37,502 nt of DNA. Origin: Lachnospiraceae bacterium (GTDB lineage: Bacteria; Bacillota; Clostridia; Lachnospirales; Lachnospiraceae). The stretch covers positions 1-37,502 of the forward strand of contig JAFUMV010000111.1 in assembly GCA_017482485.1 (NCBI GenBank). The letters are read 5' to 3'. The translations under genes were made by a program, and so were the position numbers. The stretch's first letter is position 1; each line of letters starts with the position of its first letter. Positions 17,514 to 24,825 of the stretch are shown here, one piece after another. Under the pieces are notes generated by a model. It saw only the letters and a program-made list of their open reading frames with translations, was not told the DNA's origin and searched no databases.

Positions 17514-18062
17514 ATGAGCAGCATAATAGTTGTTTTGCCAAAGATGGAAGATGCAAAACAGATCCGCAGCATTTTGAGCCGGCGCGGATTGGATACTGCT
17601 GCACTCTGTACGACGGCCTCCGGCGTTCTTTCAAAAGTCCACCAGCTGGACAGCGGTGTGGTGATCTGCAGCTACAGGCTGCCGGATATGCACTATACCC
17701 AGCTGGCACAATATCTGCCCGATTATTTTGAAATGCTTTTGCTTTCTTCTGCCGCTGAGGTGGGAAACTGTCCCCGGGGCATGATCGCCCTGACTTATCC
17801 GATCAAACCTCATGATCTGGTGAGCACGGTGGAGATGATGCTTGCGCAGCTGGAGCGGCGTCTGAAAAAGAAAAAGACGATGCCCAAAAAGCGGACAGAG
17901 CAGGAGCAGAACTATATCAATAATGCGAAGTGGGTGTTGATGGAAAGAAACCATATGTCCGAAGAGGAGGCATTTCGCTATATTCAAAAATGCAGCATGG
18001 ATTCCGGCACAAATATGGTAGAGACGGCACAGATGATCCTGCTGTTGATCTATGAAGGCTGA
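17514..18062 (+). CDS. ANTAR-domain RNA-binding antiterminator with degenerate receiver
   Basis: Predicted transcription antiterminator of the AmiR/NasR/EutV type, 182 aa. Residues 1-115 resemble a response-regulator receiver, but the phosphoacceptor position is Ser53 (VVICSYRLPDM), the N-terminal acidic pair is replaced by Leu-Pro (IVVLPKMEDA), and only the conserved Lys98 (YPIKPHDL) remains. A basic linker (about 114-127) leads to the ANTAR domain (about 130-178): NNAKWVLMERNHMSEEEAFRYIQK and a final hydrophobic helix. ANTAR domains bind tandem hairpins with A1/G4 hexaloops; four leaders in this window carry such loops. The gene sits 14 bp after glnA, so it is itself in the regulon. The degenerate receiver suggests that the input is a ligand or protein contact, possibly the PII domain of the Amt fusion. 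That last link is inference. Confidence 0.92.
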   Translation: MSSIIVVLPKMEDAKQIRSILSRRGLDTAALCTTASGVLSKVHQLDSGVVICSYRLPDMHYTQLAQYLPDYFEMLLLSSAAEVGNCPRGMIALTYPIKPHDLVSTVEMMLAQLERRLKKKKTMPKKRTEQEQNYINNAKWVLMERNHMSEEEAFRYIQKCSMDSGTNMVETAQMILLLIYEG

Positions 18063-18180
18063 CGACAACTGCAGTGATGTAGGGCGCAGGAGTCCGTCAT
18101 TTCGCGGTATGAATTTACATGATGCAGGGCAGTTTTAATGGTCAGCACAGCATACTTTATCAGGAAAGGCAGAATAAAAA

Positions 18181-19395
18181 ATGTTTACAATTAATGATAA
18201 TTACTTAAAGTTACAGGGCAGCTATCTTTTTTCCAACATTGCCAAAAAAGTGGCAGCCTATAAAGAAGAAAATCCCCAGGCAAACATCATTCGCCTTGGG
18301 ATCGGTGACGTGACCCAGCCTCTGGCACCTGTGATCATCGAAGCATTGCATAAAGCGGTGGACGAGATGGGAACCCCGGAAGGCTTTCATGGTTATGGGC
18401 CCGAGCAGGGGTATGAATTTTTGCGCAGCGCCATTGCGAAAAATGATTATCAGGCAAGAGGCTGTCAGATCGACGCGGATGAAATTTTTGTTTCCGACGG
18501 CGCGAAATGCGATGTGGGAAATATTCAGGAGATTTTCGGCATCGACAATAAGGTGGCGGTTTGTGATCCGGTTTATCCCGTTTATGTGGATACCAACGTG
18601 ATGGCCGGCAGAGCGGGCAGCTTTGATCAGGCTATCGGCGGTTTTAATCAGCTCATTTACATGCCCTGTACGGAAGAAAATGGCTTTGCGCCCGAGCTTC
18701 CGAATGAAGTGCCGGACATGATTTATCTGTGCTTTCCCAATAACCCTACCGGCGCTGCCATTACAAAGGATGCGCTGCAGGCCTGGGTGGATTACGCCAA
18801 TAAAAACGGCTCCGTGATTTTATACGATGCCGCTTATGAAGCATACATTTCCGAACCCGGCATTCCCCACAGCATCTATGAATGCGAAGGAGCAAGAACC
18901 TGCGCCATCGAAATGCACAGCTTTTCCAAAAATGCAGGATTTACCGGACTGCGTCTGGGGTACACCGTCATTCCGAAGGAACTGGTATGCAATGGCGTCA
19001 GCCTTCACAGCCTCTGGAACAGAAGACACGGCACAAAGTATAACGGCGCTCCCTACATCGTACAGCGCGCCGGAGAAGCGGTTTATTCCGAAGAAGGCAA
19101 AAAGCAGCTGCAGGCGCAGGTTGCCTACTACATGGAAAATGCCCGCCTGATCCGGGAAGGATTAGCAGATGCCGGTTTTACTGCTTACGGTGGTGTTAAC
19201 GCTCCCTATATCTGGTTAAAAACGCCGGATGGCCTGACCTCCTGGGAATTCTTTGACAAACTCCTGCACGAAGTACAGGTGGTCGGCACCCCCGGCTCCG
19301 GCTTTGGCGCCAGCGGAGAAGGATTCTTCCGTCTGACCGCTTTCGGCACGAAGGAAAGCACGATTGAGGCGCTTGCGCGGATTCGGAGACTGTAA
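18181..19395 (+). CDS. dapL: LL-diaminopimelate aminotransferase
   Basis: PLP enzyme converting tetrahydrodipicolinate directly to LL-diaminopimelate with glutamate as donor, a one-step route to lysine and cell-wall DAP. The 404-aa fold-type I aminotransferase shows [42 protein letters not shown] and the PLP-lysine region [16 protein letters not shown]. These phrases are specific for DapL rather than generic aspartate aminotransferases. It lies 118 bp behind the ANTAR gene with a GGAAAGG ribosome site. No terminator is seen between, so it may belong to the same long transcript, which would make sense for a glutamate-using enzyme. Confidence 0.94.
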   Translation: MFTINDNYLKLQGSYLFSNIAKKVAAYKEENPQANIIRLGIGDVTQPLAPVIIEALHKAVDEMGTPEGFHGYGPEQGYEFLRSAIAKNDYQARGCQIDADEIFVSDGAKCDVGNIQEIFGIDNKVAVCDPVYPVYVDTNVMAGRAGSFDQAIGGFNQLIYMPCTEENGFAPELPNEVPDMIYLCFPNNPTGAAITKDALQAWVDYANKNGSVILYDAAYEAYISEPGIPHSIYECEGARTCAIEMHSFSKNAGFTGLRLGYTVIPKELVCNGVSLHSLWNRRHGTKYNGAPYIVQRAGEAVYSEEGKKQLQAQVAYYMENARLIREGLADAGFTAYGGVNAPYIWLKTPDGLTSWEFFDKLLHEVQVVGTPGSGFGASGEGFFRLTAFGTKESTIEALARIRRL

Positions 19396-19451
19396 GAAAA
19401 TTCTTTGGGCGATGCATAATGGCTGAAGTGCCTGGCACAGCGCATATGTGC

Positions 19452-19538
19452 ATGAAGCTGCGGCGTACTGCGGATGAAGCCGTGCGCGCTGCGGATGAAG
19501 CCATGGCGCGCTGCGGATGAAGCTGCGGTGTACTGCGC
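19452..19538. repeat. Short GC-rich tandem repeats downstream of dapL
   Basis: CTGCGGATGAAGC occurs three times (19468-19480, 19489-19501, 19511-19523), at 21- and 22-base spacing. The block is bordered by two near-identical copies of ATGAAGCTGCGG(C/T)GTACTGCG (19452-19472 and 19518-19538, one difference). Both reading frames on either strand are open for part of it, but nothing resembles a gene start with a ribosome site. Confidence 0.7.
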
Positions 19539-19597
19539 ATGCAATTGGAAGCGCCCGGAGGTGCACTGTATTGCGCATGGTAATAGGGCACCCCATG

Positions 19598-19753
19598 GGG
19601 TATATAGCTTGAAAAAAGCTTGAAATACCCTGTTTGATGCGAAAAAAATGCTGATTTATGAGAACAGAGGGTATATAGATTCAAAAGTAGCTTGAGTACC
19701 CCGCAAAATAGTACAGAGCGGGGTATTGTGATAGTATTTGAACCTATATACCC
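19598..19753. repeat. Two-hairpin palindromic element with GGGTATATAG ends
   Basis: GGGTATATAG appears at 19598-19607 (GGGTATATAG) and 19669-19678, and its complement CTATATACCC at 19744-19753. The second and third copies close a long imperfect hairpin with further nested arms TTCAAA/TTTGAA (19680-19685, 19737-19742) and TACCCCGC/GCGGGGTA (19697-19704, 19718-19725). The first copy makes its own hairpin GGGTAT/ATACCC (19598-19603, 19625-19630) around AGCTT/AAGCT. It could be a small miniature element or a structured RNA. There is no coding signal. The rest of 19754-19890 shows nothing recognisable. Confidence 0.6.
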
Positions 19754-19890
19754 TTTTGGTTTACATAAAAATAGAAAAAGGGGAAGTTTTGGGGTTTTTC
19801 GGGAGAAAAATACCAAATATGCCCTTGGTACCTAAGTTCACTCGCCATATCAGACCAAGTTTGCATGGCTGAACTAATCTCATACTGTTA

Positions 19891-19910
19891 AAGTTATGGA
19901 AACATAACTT
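19891..19910. promoter_or_regulatory. Palindromic operator candidate before the 20012 operon
   Basis: Perfect 8-bp arms AAGTTATG and CATAACTT separated by GAAA. It contains the T-N11-A spacing typical of LysR sites and ends ten bases upstream of the -35 box, a usual position for a LysR activator. A LysR gene (21025) lies in the operon. Confidence 0.6.
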
Positions 19911-19919
19911 GATATATAT

Positions 19920-19948
19920 TTTACAAAGAATGTAAAACACGCTATGAT
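19920..19948 (+). promoter_or_regulatory. Sigma-A promoter of the 20012-23426 operon
   Basis: TTTACA (19920-19925), 17-base spacer, TATGAT (19943-19948); start expected near 19955. Confidence 0.7.
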
Positions 19949-19994
19949 ATCCTCAGAGGAAACGAAAATTTTCGCCCTCTAAGGATATTTTTTT
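19947..19994 (+). terminator. Intrinsic terminator overlapping the promoter
   Basis: ATATCCT (19947-19953), AGAGG (19955-19959) and CGAA form a stem with TTCG, CCTCT (19976-19980) and AGGATAT (19982-19988), followed by seven Ts. The outer arm lies in the -10/start region, so only read-through RNA from upstream (dapL side) contains the full stem. RNA started at 19955 lacks the outer seven pairs. Confidence 0.7.
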
Positions 19995-20011
19995 CAAAAA
20001 AGGAGGCTCAT

Positions 20012-20965
20012 ATGAAACCTAAGGTGGCATTTCCGTTCTGCCATCACAGCACGCTGGTTTGTCAGGAAGCTAAACAGATGCTGATCGATGCAGGATTTGA
20101 GCTGGTCTGCAACGATACGGGAGAGAAGCTGAGCGCAGAAGCGCAGAAAGCCATGCTCAGCGATGTCTTCGGCATTGTGGCCGGAACCGAAAACTATGAC
20201 GCGGACATGGTCGCCGCGGCGAAAGAATGTAAGGTCATCATCCGCTTCGGCGTGGGACTGGACAATTTTGATCTGGACGCCATGCGCAGCGCCGGCATTC
20301 AGGTGGGCGTGATTGAAAATCACAACGCGGTGGCGGAATTTGCCCTCACCCTGATTTTGGGCATGTTAAAAAACCTCCCCCGCTATGACAGCGCCGTAAG
20401 AAATGGGTGCTGGTCCCGTTTTCCGGCCTGTGAGTTAAGTCATAAGACGGTGGGAATTGTGGGATTTGGAAGAATCGGCATGCGTCTTGCAGAGCTTTTG
20501 TCCGGATTTGATACAGAGCTTTTGGTATACGATCCATTTGTGAACAGGGAGCGGTGCAGGCAGTTGGGAGCAAAGGCGGTGAGTATGGATGAACTGCTTG
20601 CTTCCAGTGATATTGTCTCCCTGCACTTGCCCGCAACACCCGAAACGAGGCATATGATCAATGAAGAAACCATAGGAAAGATGAAGGATGGTGCATATCT
20701 GGTGAATACCTCCCGGGGCAGCCTGGTGGATGAGGCAGCGCTTTTAGATGCGCTGCGGAACAGGAAGCTTTCCGGTGCAGCGCTGGATGTCTATGAGGCA
20801 GAACCTGTAAAGGAAGACAATCCGTTGTTTGGCCAGGAAAATACGGTGCTGGCGCCGCATGTTTCCGCACTTACTTTCGAGACAAACTATAACGCCGGAA
20901 TCATCAGCGCTCAGTCCATCATTCGGGTGCTGAACGGTCAGGAACCGCTTCACCCGGTCAAATGA
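20012..20965 (+). CDS. D-isomer-specific 2-hydroxyacid dehydrogenase (PGDH-like)
   Basis: NAD-dependent oxidation or reduction of a 2-hydroxy/2-oxo acid, 317 aa. Substrate-binding halves flank the Rossmann fold; GIVGFGRIGMRLAELL (148-163) is the dinucleotide site with Asp174 (YDPF) favouring NAD. Catalytic residues are visible as Arg235 (NTSRGSLVD), Glu264 (DVYEAEP) and His283 (APHVSA). It resembles 3-phosphoglycerate dehydrogenase without the ACT/regulatory domain, but the operon partners (LysR, DapA-family aldolase, P-loop kinase) suggest a dedicated catabolic role rather than serine synthesis. The ribosome site is AAAGGAGG. It is first in the operon behind a promoter and palindrome. Substrate not assignable. 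Confidence 0.88.
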   Translation: MKPKVAFPFCHHSTLVCQEAKQMLIDAGFELVCNDTGEKLSAEAQKAMLSDVFGIVAGTENYDADMVAAAKECKVIIRFGVGLDNFDLDAMRSAGIQVGVIENHNAVAEFALTLILGMLKNLPRYDSAVRNGCWSRFPACELSHKTVGIVGFGRIGMRLAELLSGFDTELLVYDPFVNRERCRQLGAKAVSMDELLASSDIVSLHLPATPETRHMINEETIGKMKDGAYLVNTSRGSLVDEAALLDALRNRKLSGAALDVYEAEPVKEDNPLFGQENTVLAPHVSALTFETNYNAGIISAQSIIRVLNGQEPLHPVK

Positions 20966-21011
20966 GAAACGGTCAAATGAAGAACGGGCAGATGAAAAAT
21001 GGTTAGATAGG
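20956..21011 (+). repeat. 15-bp tandem repeat spanning a stop codon
   Basis: Units GGTCAAATGAGAAAC (20956), GGTCAAATGAAGAAC (20971), GGGCAGATGAAAAAT (20986) and the degenerate GGTTAGATAGG (21001). The first unit includes the last codons and TGA of the dehydrogenase, and each following unit repeats an in-frame stop. This looks like repeated slippage or duplication of the gene end. Confidence 0.75.
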
Positions 21012-21024
21012 AGAGAAAGCGTTT

Positions 21025-21900
21025 ATGGAATTACTTCAGCTGCGCTATTTTCAGACGGTAGCGAAATTGGGAAGCATCACCGGTGCAGCAAATTTTTACA
21101 GGATTCCTCAGTCCTCCATGTCCCAGACCATACAGCGTCTGGAACGGGAGCTGGGTGATGCAAAGCTGTTTGACCGCAGAAACGGAAGAGTTTTTTTAAA
21201 TGACCAGGGAAAATTGTTTCTGGAGTATGTGAACCGCATTCTGGAAGACTTAGACAGCGGCGTTCGGGTGGTGATGGGCGCTGAAACGGAAATAGCGGGC
21301 CCTTTAAGGCTTAAAGTGATGGAAAATCATCGGCTGGTGCTGACGTGCATCCCCCATTTTCTGGAACTTTACCCGAATGTACAGTTTTCCATTTCCCATG
21401 GTTATTGTGAAGAGCGCGATGCCTGCTATGATCTGTGCATTTCCTCCCATACCGAATTTCGCCAGCTGACAGCTTATGTGCCTCTCCTGAAGGAAAATCT
21501 GATTCTGGCGGTACATGAGGAGCATCCGCTGGCAGTGCGGGAGACTGTGAGTGTTTCAGATCTGCGGGGGCAGAAGCTGATCGCCACACCGGAGCAGTCG
21601 GTGCTGCACAAAATCATTGTATCCCGCTGTCAACAGCAGGGATTTACGCCGCAGATTCCGATCATCTGTGATGACCCTTATTTCATCCGAAAATATGTCA
21701 GTGAAAATCTGGGGGCAGCGGTGGCGCCGGAGATATCCTGGAAAGGGCGTTTTCGGAAAAACACCCGACTGATTCCCTTCGCGGAAAAGGATATGGAGAT
21801 TTCTTCCTATATTTTATGGAATAAAAACCGGCATCTGCCGCTGGCAGCTGTGAAGTTTCAGGAGTATCTGCTCAAAGAGGCCGACAAACTAAAAAAATAA
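21025..21900 (+). CDS. LysR-family transcriptional regulator
   Basis: DNA-binding regulator of 291 aa. The N-terminal winged HTH (about 1-60) has MELLQLRYFQTVAKLGS, AAANFYRIPQSSMSQTI and LERELGDAKLFDRRNGR; residues about 90-290 form the periplasmic-binding-like effector domain. It lies inside the operon between the dehydrogenase and the aldolase, in the same direction, which is unusual for LysR genes that are more often divergent. The palindrome at 19891-19910 is a plausible target for autoregulation. The ligand is unknown and probably an intermediate of the neighbouring pathway. Confidence 0.92.
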   Translation: MELLQLRYFQTVAKLGSITGAANFYRIPQSSMSQTIQRLERELGDAKLFDRRNGRVFLNDQGKLFLEYVNRILEDLDSGVRVVMGAETEIAGPLRLKVMENHRLVLTCIPHFLELYPNVQFSISHGYCEERDACYDLCISSHTEFRQLTAYVPLLKENLILAVHEEHPLAVRETVSVSDLRGQKLIATPEQSVLHKIIVSRCQQQGFTPQIPIICDDPYFIRKYVSENLGAAVAPEISWKGRFRKNTRLIPFAEKDMEISSYILWNKNRHLPLAAVKFQEYLLKEADKLKK

Positions 21901-21923
21901 TTCAGACAGGAGACAGTGAAAAG

Positions 21924-22817
21924 ATGAGAAAACTGAAAGGGATCGTTTGCGCCAACATTACACCCATGGATGCGTCCGGTGCAGTGGACTTTGAATCTTT
22001 AAAGAGGCTGATAAACCACATGGCGGACACCGGCATTCATGCGGTTTATCCCTGCGGTACAAACGGTGAAGGGATACTGCTTTCCATGCAGGAACATCAT
22101 GGGGTCACAGATGTGGTGGTGGAAGCGAATGCGGGACGTATGGCGGCTTACATTCAGTGTGCGTGCACGGGCTGGGAAGATACCATGGAAAATGTCAGCT
22201 ACGCCTGCAAAAGCGGTGCAGACGGTGTGGGTGTCATGACCCCGATTTTTTATAAAATCGACGATGAGGCGATGGTGGAATATTATCGGCAGGTTTGCCG
22301 CACGGCGGGCGATAAGCCGGTATATCTGTATAACATCGCGTCTCATACAAATAATGACATCAGTGTAAAGGCCTTTGCACAGATTGTGGATGAAAATCCA
22401 AATGTGATGGGTATGAAATATTCCAATAAGGATATTCAGCGAATTCAGGACTATATGCGCACGCCAAAAACCAGAAAACCGGACGTGCTGATCGGCGCCG
22501 ATAGCTATATTTTAAGTGCGCTGGCAGCGGGCTGTGCCGGGGAAGTCTCAGGACCGGCCTGTGTGTTCCCGAAGTGGTATGTGGGAGCCTATGAAAGCTT
22601 CATGGCGGGAGATATGGAAAAAGCGCTGGAATATCAGAATAAAGTGGTGGCGGTGACCAGAACCTTAAAAGCCGTTCCGGCCATTCCGGGCATCAAAGCG
22701 ATGTTAAAGCTGCAGGGCGTGATTGCCCATGATACCTGCCGTCGGCCGTTTCGAACGCTGCGGGCAGAGGAATACAAAGTGCTGGATGCAGTGCTTAACA
22801 CCTATGCAAAGGATTGA
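21924..22817 (+). CDS. DapA/NanA-family aldolase or synthase
   Basis: Class I Schiff-base lyase/synthase of the dihydrodipicolinate synthase / N-acetylneuraminate lyase superfamily, 297 aa, (beta/alpha)8 barrel. Family marks are GTNGEG (45-50), Tyr136 in YLYNIAS and the Schiff-base Lys165 in GMKYSN. It uses pyruvate or releases it. Neighbours are a 2-hydroxyacid dehydrogenase and a kinase, not lysine genes, so I consider a role in breaking down a 2-keto-3-deoxy acid or related compound more likely than DapA. This is inference; the substrate cannot be read from sequence. The ribosome site is AGGAG and the kinase start follows six bases after its stop. Confidence 0.88.
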   Translation: MRKLKGIVCANITPMDASGAVDFESLKRLINHMADTGIHAVYPCGTNGEGILLSMQEHHGVTDVVVEANAGRMAAYIQCACTGWEDTMENVSYACKSGADGVGVMTPIFYKIDDEAMVEYYRQVCRTAGDKPVYLYNIASHTNNDISVKAFAQIVDENPNVMGMKYSNKDIQRIQDYMRTPKTRKPDVLIGADSYILSALAAGCAGEVSGPACVFPKWYVGAYESFMAGDMEKALEYQNKVVAVTRTLKAVPAIPGIKAMLKLQGVIAHDTCRRPFRTLRAEEYKVLDAVLNTYAKD

Positions 22818-22823
22818 TGCGTT

Positions 22824-23426
22824 ATGGCAGTGATTGTTTTAACGGGAATGCCGGCAACCGGCAAATCCACGATTTGTAAATATCTGACAGAAAGCTTTGG
22901 ATATCCCGTGGTGGAAAAGGATGCTATCAAAGAGCGGCTTTTTGATACCATAGGATTTCAAAGTTATCCGGAAAAGCGGCGTTTGGACCATGCCGCAAAT
23001 GCGATTGTCCTTCACATGACAGAGCAGCTGCTCAGGGCCGGCCAGTCCGTCATCATAGACAATAATTTTGACGATATCAGCCAAAAAGCCTTCCGGGAAC
23101 TGACCGGCCGTTATCAGATGACCTGCATGACCGTATTTTTAAAAGGGAATCCGGATGTGCTCTATGAGCGTTATGTGAAAAGAGACAAGGCCCATGCCCG
23201 GCATCTGGGGCATATTCTTCAGGAGCACTATCCGCCTCGGGAAGGGGACTGCCTGGATTATGCCATGACGAGGGCGGAATTTGAGGATAAATTCTTAAAA
23301 AGAGGCATGGATCATTTTTTCTGTCCAGGAGGCAGGATCGAAGTTGATACATCGGATTTTGAAAAAGTGAATCCTGCCAGGGTCGTCGAACAGATTCAGG
23401 AATATTTCGCACTTCTAAGCGGCTGA
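22824..23426 (+). CDS. P-loop kinase of the AAA_33 / zeta-like type
   Basis: Small ATP-binding protein, 200 aa, with Walker A GMPATGKST (8-16), a DNNFDD segment around residue 73 that may be the Walker B/acidic site, and a basic lid region (KRDKAHARHLGH). Such proteins phosphorylate small molecules or nucleotides, and some act as sugar kinases. It is last in the operon, six bases after the aldolase stop, so it probably acts on the same compound. No partner antitoxin is visible, so a toxin role is unlikely. Function unknown. Confidence 0.75.
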   Translation: MAVIVLTGMPATGKSTICKYLTESFGYPVVEKDAIKERLFDTIGFQSYPEKRRLDHAANAIVLHMTEQLLRAGQSVIIDNNFDDISQKAFRELTGRYQMTCMTVFLKGNPDVLYERYVKRDKAHARHLGHILQEHYPPREGDCLDYAMTRAEFEDKFLKRGMDHFFCPGGRIEVDTSDFEKVNPARVVEQIQEYFALLSG

Positions 23427-23537
23427 TAAACAGGTTAGATAACATTTGGGAGTGACTTCCGATTTGCTTACCGGACAGCTATTCGGAATGCGTTCTGCAT
23501 TTCGAATCTAAGTGGAAGATCTTTATTCATTTAAGAA

Positions 23538-23570
23538 CATCGGATGACACTTGGCAGATGTCATCTGATG
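23538..23570. other. Hairpin in the 23427-23701 gap
   Basis: CATCGGATGACA (23538-23549) and TGTCATCTGATG (23559-23570) pair over 12 bp with one wobble; no T-run follows. The rest of the gap has stops in all plus-strand frames; a short open stretch just before 23670 (reading FYDSASEQRTMRERK) may be a remnant of the missing front of the next gene. Confidence 0.5.
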
Positions 23571-23701
23571 TCTATCAGGCCCTGATCGGGCACATTTATC
23601 AATTTTACGATTCAGCATCCGAGCAGAGGACGATGCGGGAGCGCAAGCAACAAAGAACAGGTATGTTGAATGTCTGAAAAAAAGGGGAAAGGAGGATATG
23701 T

Positions 23702-24373
23702 TTGAATAGTACCTGCAATACCGGAAAGGAACGATTTGCGGAAAACAAAGAGAAAAATACAGAAGCGATTTATCACGCAGAGGATCCTGCCAGCAAGTAT
23801 GCGGCATTTCATTTTGGAAAGGAAATAACGAAGAAATGCGGAATTGAAGGTGAAATTGAGGTCGTCACTTCCACTGAGAATGTTGGAATTGAGGTGAGGC
23901 AGTCGTTTGAAGATTTTAATTATCGGATGGAAAATGGAAAACTGGCAGATTTAATGTTCACGCCGCTGATGAGCGGAGAAATGCCGCAGAAAGAACGCGT
24001 GATGGAAAGTCTGAAGCTGTTGAACAGAGAGTATGCATCCGTGACATCAGAGGACAGAAAGCGGATGCAGGCTGTTTTGTATGTTTTTTCGAGCAAGTTT
24101 TTGACAACTGATGAAATGAAAGAAGTAAAGGAGGCATTTTCTATGAATCCATTGGGACAGATGATTTTTGACGATGGCGTACAGAGCGGTCTGGCACGGG
24201 GAAGAGCGGAAGGAAAAGCGGAGAGTGTCCTGTTCATCCTGCAGAATGTAGGCGATGTTACGAAGGAACTTTCCGAAAAAATCGGAAAGGAGCAGGACGA
24301 TGCCGTGCTGAGCAGATGGCTGATGCTGGCGGCCAGGGCAGAGAACGTCAGAGCGTTTGAAGAAGCGATGTGA
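23702..24373 (+). pseudogene. Fragment resembling the C-terminal part of Rpn-family proteins
   Basis: A 223-aa frame opening at a TTG. A perfect AAAGGAGG site is followed by ATG at 23698, but that frame stops after three codons, so translation would need the TTG four bases on. The middle (LTTDEMKEVKEAF) and end (GLARGRAEGKAESVLFILQ, then EEAM) resemble the variable C-terminal half of Rpn/PD-(D/E)XK proteins common in Lachnospiraceae. The nuclease domain expected in front is absent. I read it as a decayed copy, though expression from TTG is possible. Family assignment is from memory of the C-terminal pattern and is moderate. Confidence 0.5.
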
Positions 24374-24381
24374 AAAAATAC

Positions 24382-24410
24382 TTGACAACGCTTCAACGTG
24401 CTAATATAAT
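24382..24410 (+). promoter_or_regulatory. Consensus sigma-A promoter for the oxidoreductase operon
   Basis: TTGACA (24382-24387), 17 bases, TATAAT (24405-24410): a perfect consensus promoter, about 420 bp before the first gene. Start expected near 24416. Confidence 0.88.
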
Positions 24411-24415
24411 AAAAG

Positions 24416-24732
24416 CAATTCGGCAGGAAAGGCCGATCAATAAAATCGAATATTACATCAAATATGTAACGGTTTGGCTCTGTATGGCTGAACTGTTACT
24501 CAAATACGATGACGGAGACGAGTACATCAATTTGAAATGTCACAGAGAGCCGCATAAGCTGAGAAGCGGTACGAGTAGAATTTTTGGAATATCCCTCCCA
24601 AGTAGCAGCACGAAAGCGAGAGCAAGTAGATGCTGACGGGATCCTCCCGTAACAGAGGACGCATATGTTGGTATGTCGTAAATGGAACCTGAGGAATGAA
24701 GCTTCTGCCGTTTACGGTAGAAGCTTTTTTGA
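24416..24732 (+). ncRNA. T-box leader with antiterminator and terminator
   Basis: Stem I features: GACGAGTA on the 5' side, AGAGAGCCGC with a returning GCGG, then GGAAT followed by the likely specifier ATC (24591-24593) and AAGTAGC closing. A small stem ACGGGA/TCCCGT follows (24636-24650). The T-box bulge TGGAACC (24683-24689) is framed by CGTAAA (24677-24682) and TTTACG (24711-24716), which make the antiterminator. The competing terminator is AAGCTTCTGCCG-TTTA-CGGTAGAAGCTT (24699-24726) with a T-run to 24730. The specifier by position is isoleucine, but the A after TGG predicts a tRNA with U73, which tRNA-Ile lacks, so amino-acid specificity stays open. Confidence 0.78.
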
Positions 24733-24825
24733 TACTTTTTCATAGGAAAAAATATCCGGCAGCCGACTATGTATAGCACATAATCGACTGTCGTTTTTAT
24801 TTACAGAAGTTTAAGGAGGACAAAC

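Noticed and set aside
22824-23426. Zeta-type toxin of a toxin-antitoxin pair
   Set aside because: The P-loop fold is similar but there is no small antitoxin gene; it is tightly coupled to a metabolic aldolase gene.
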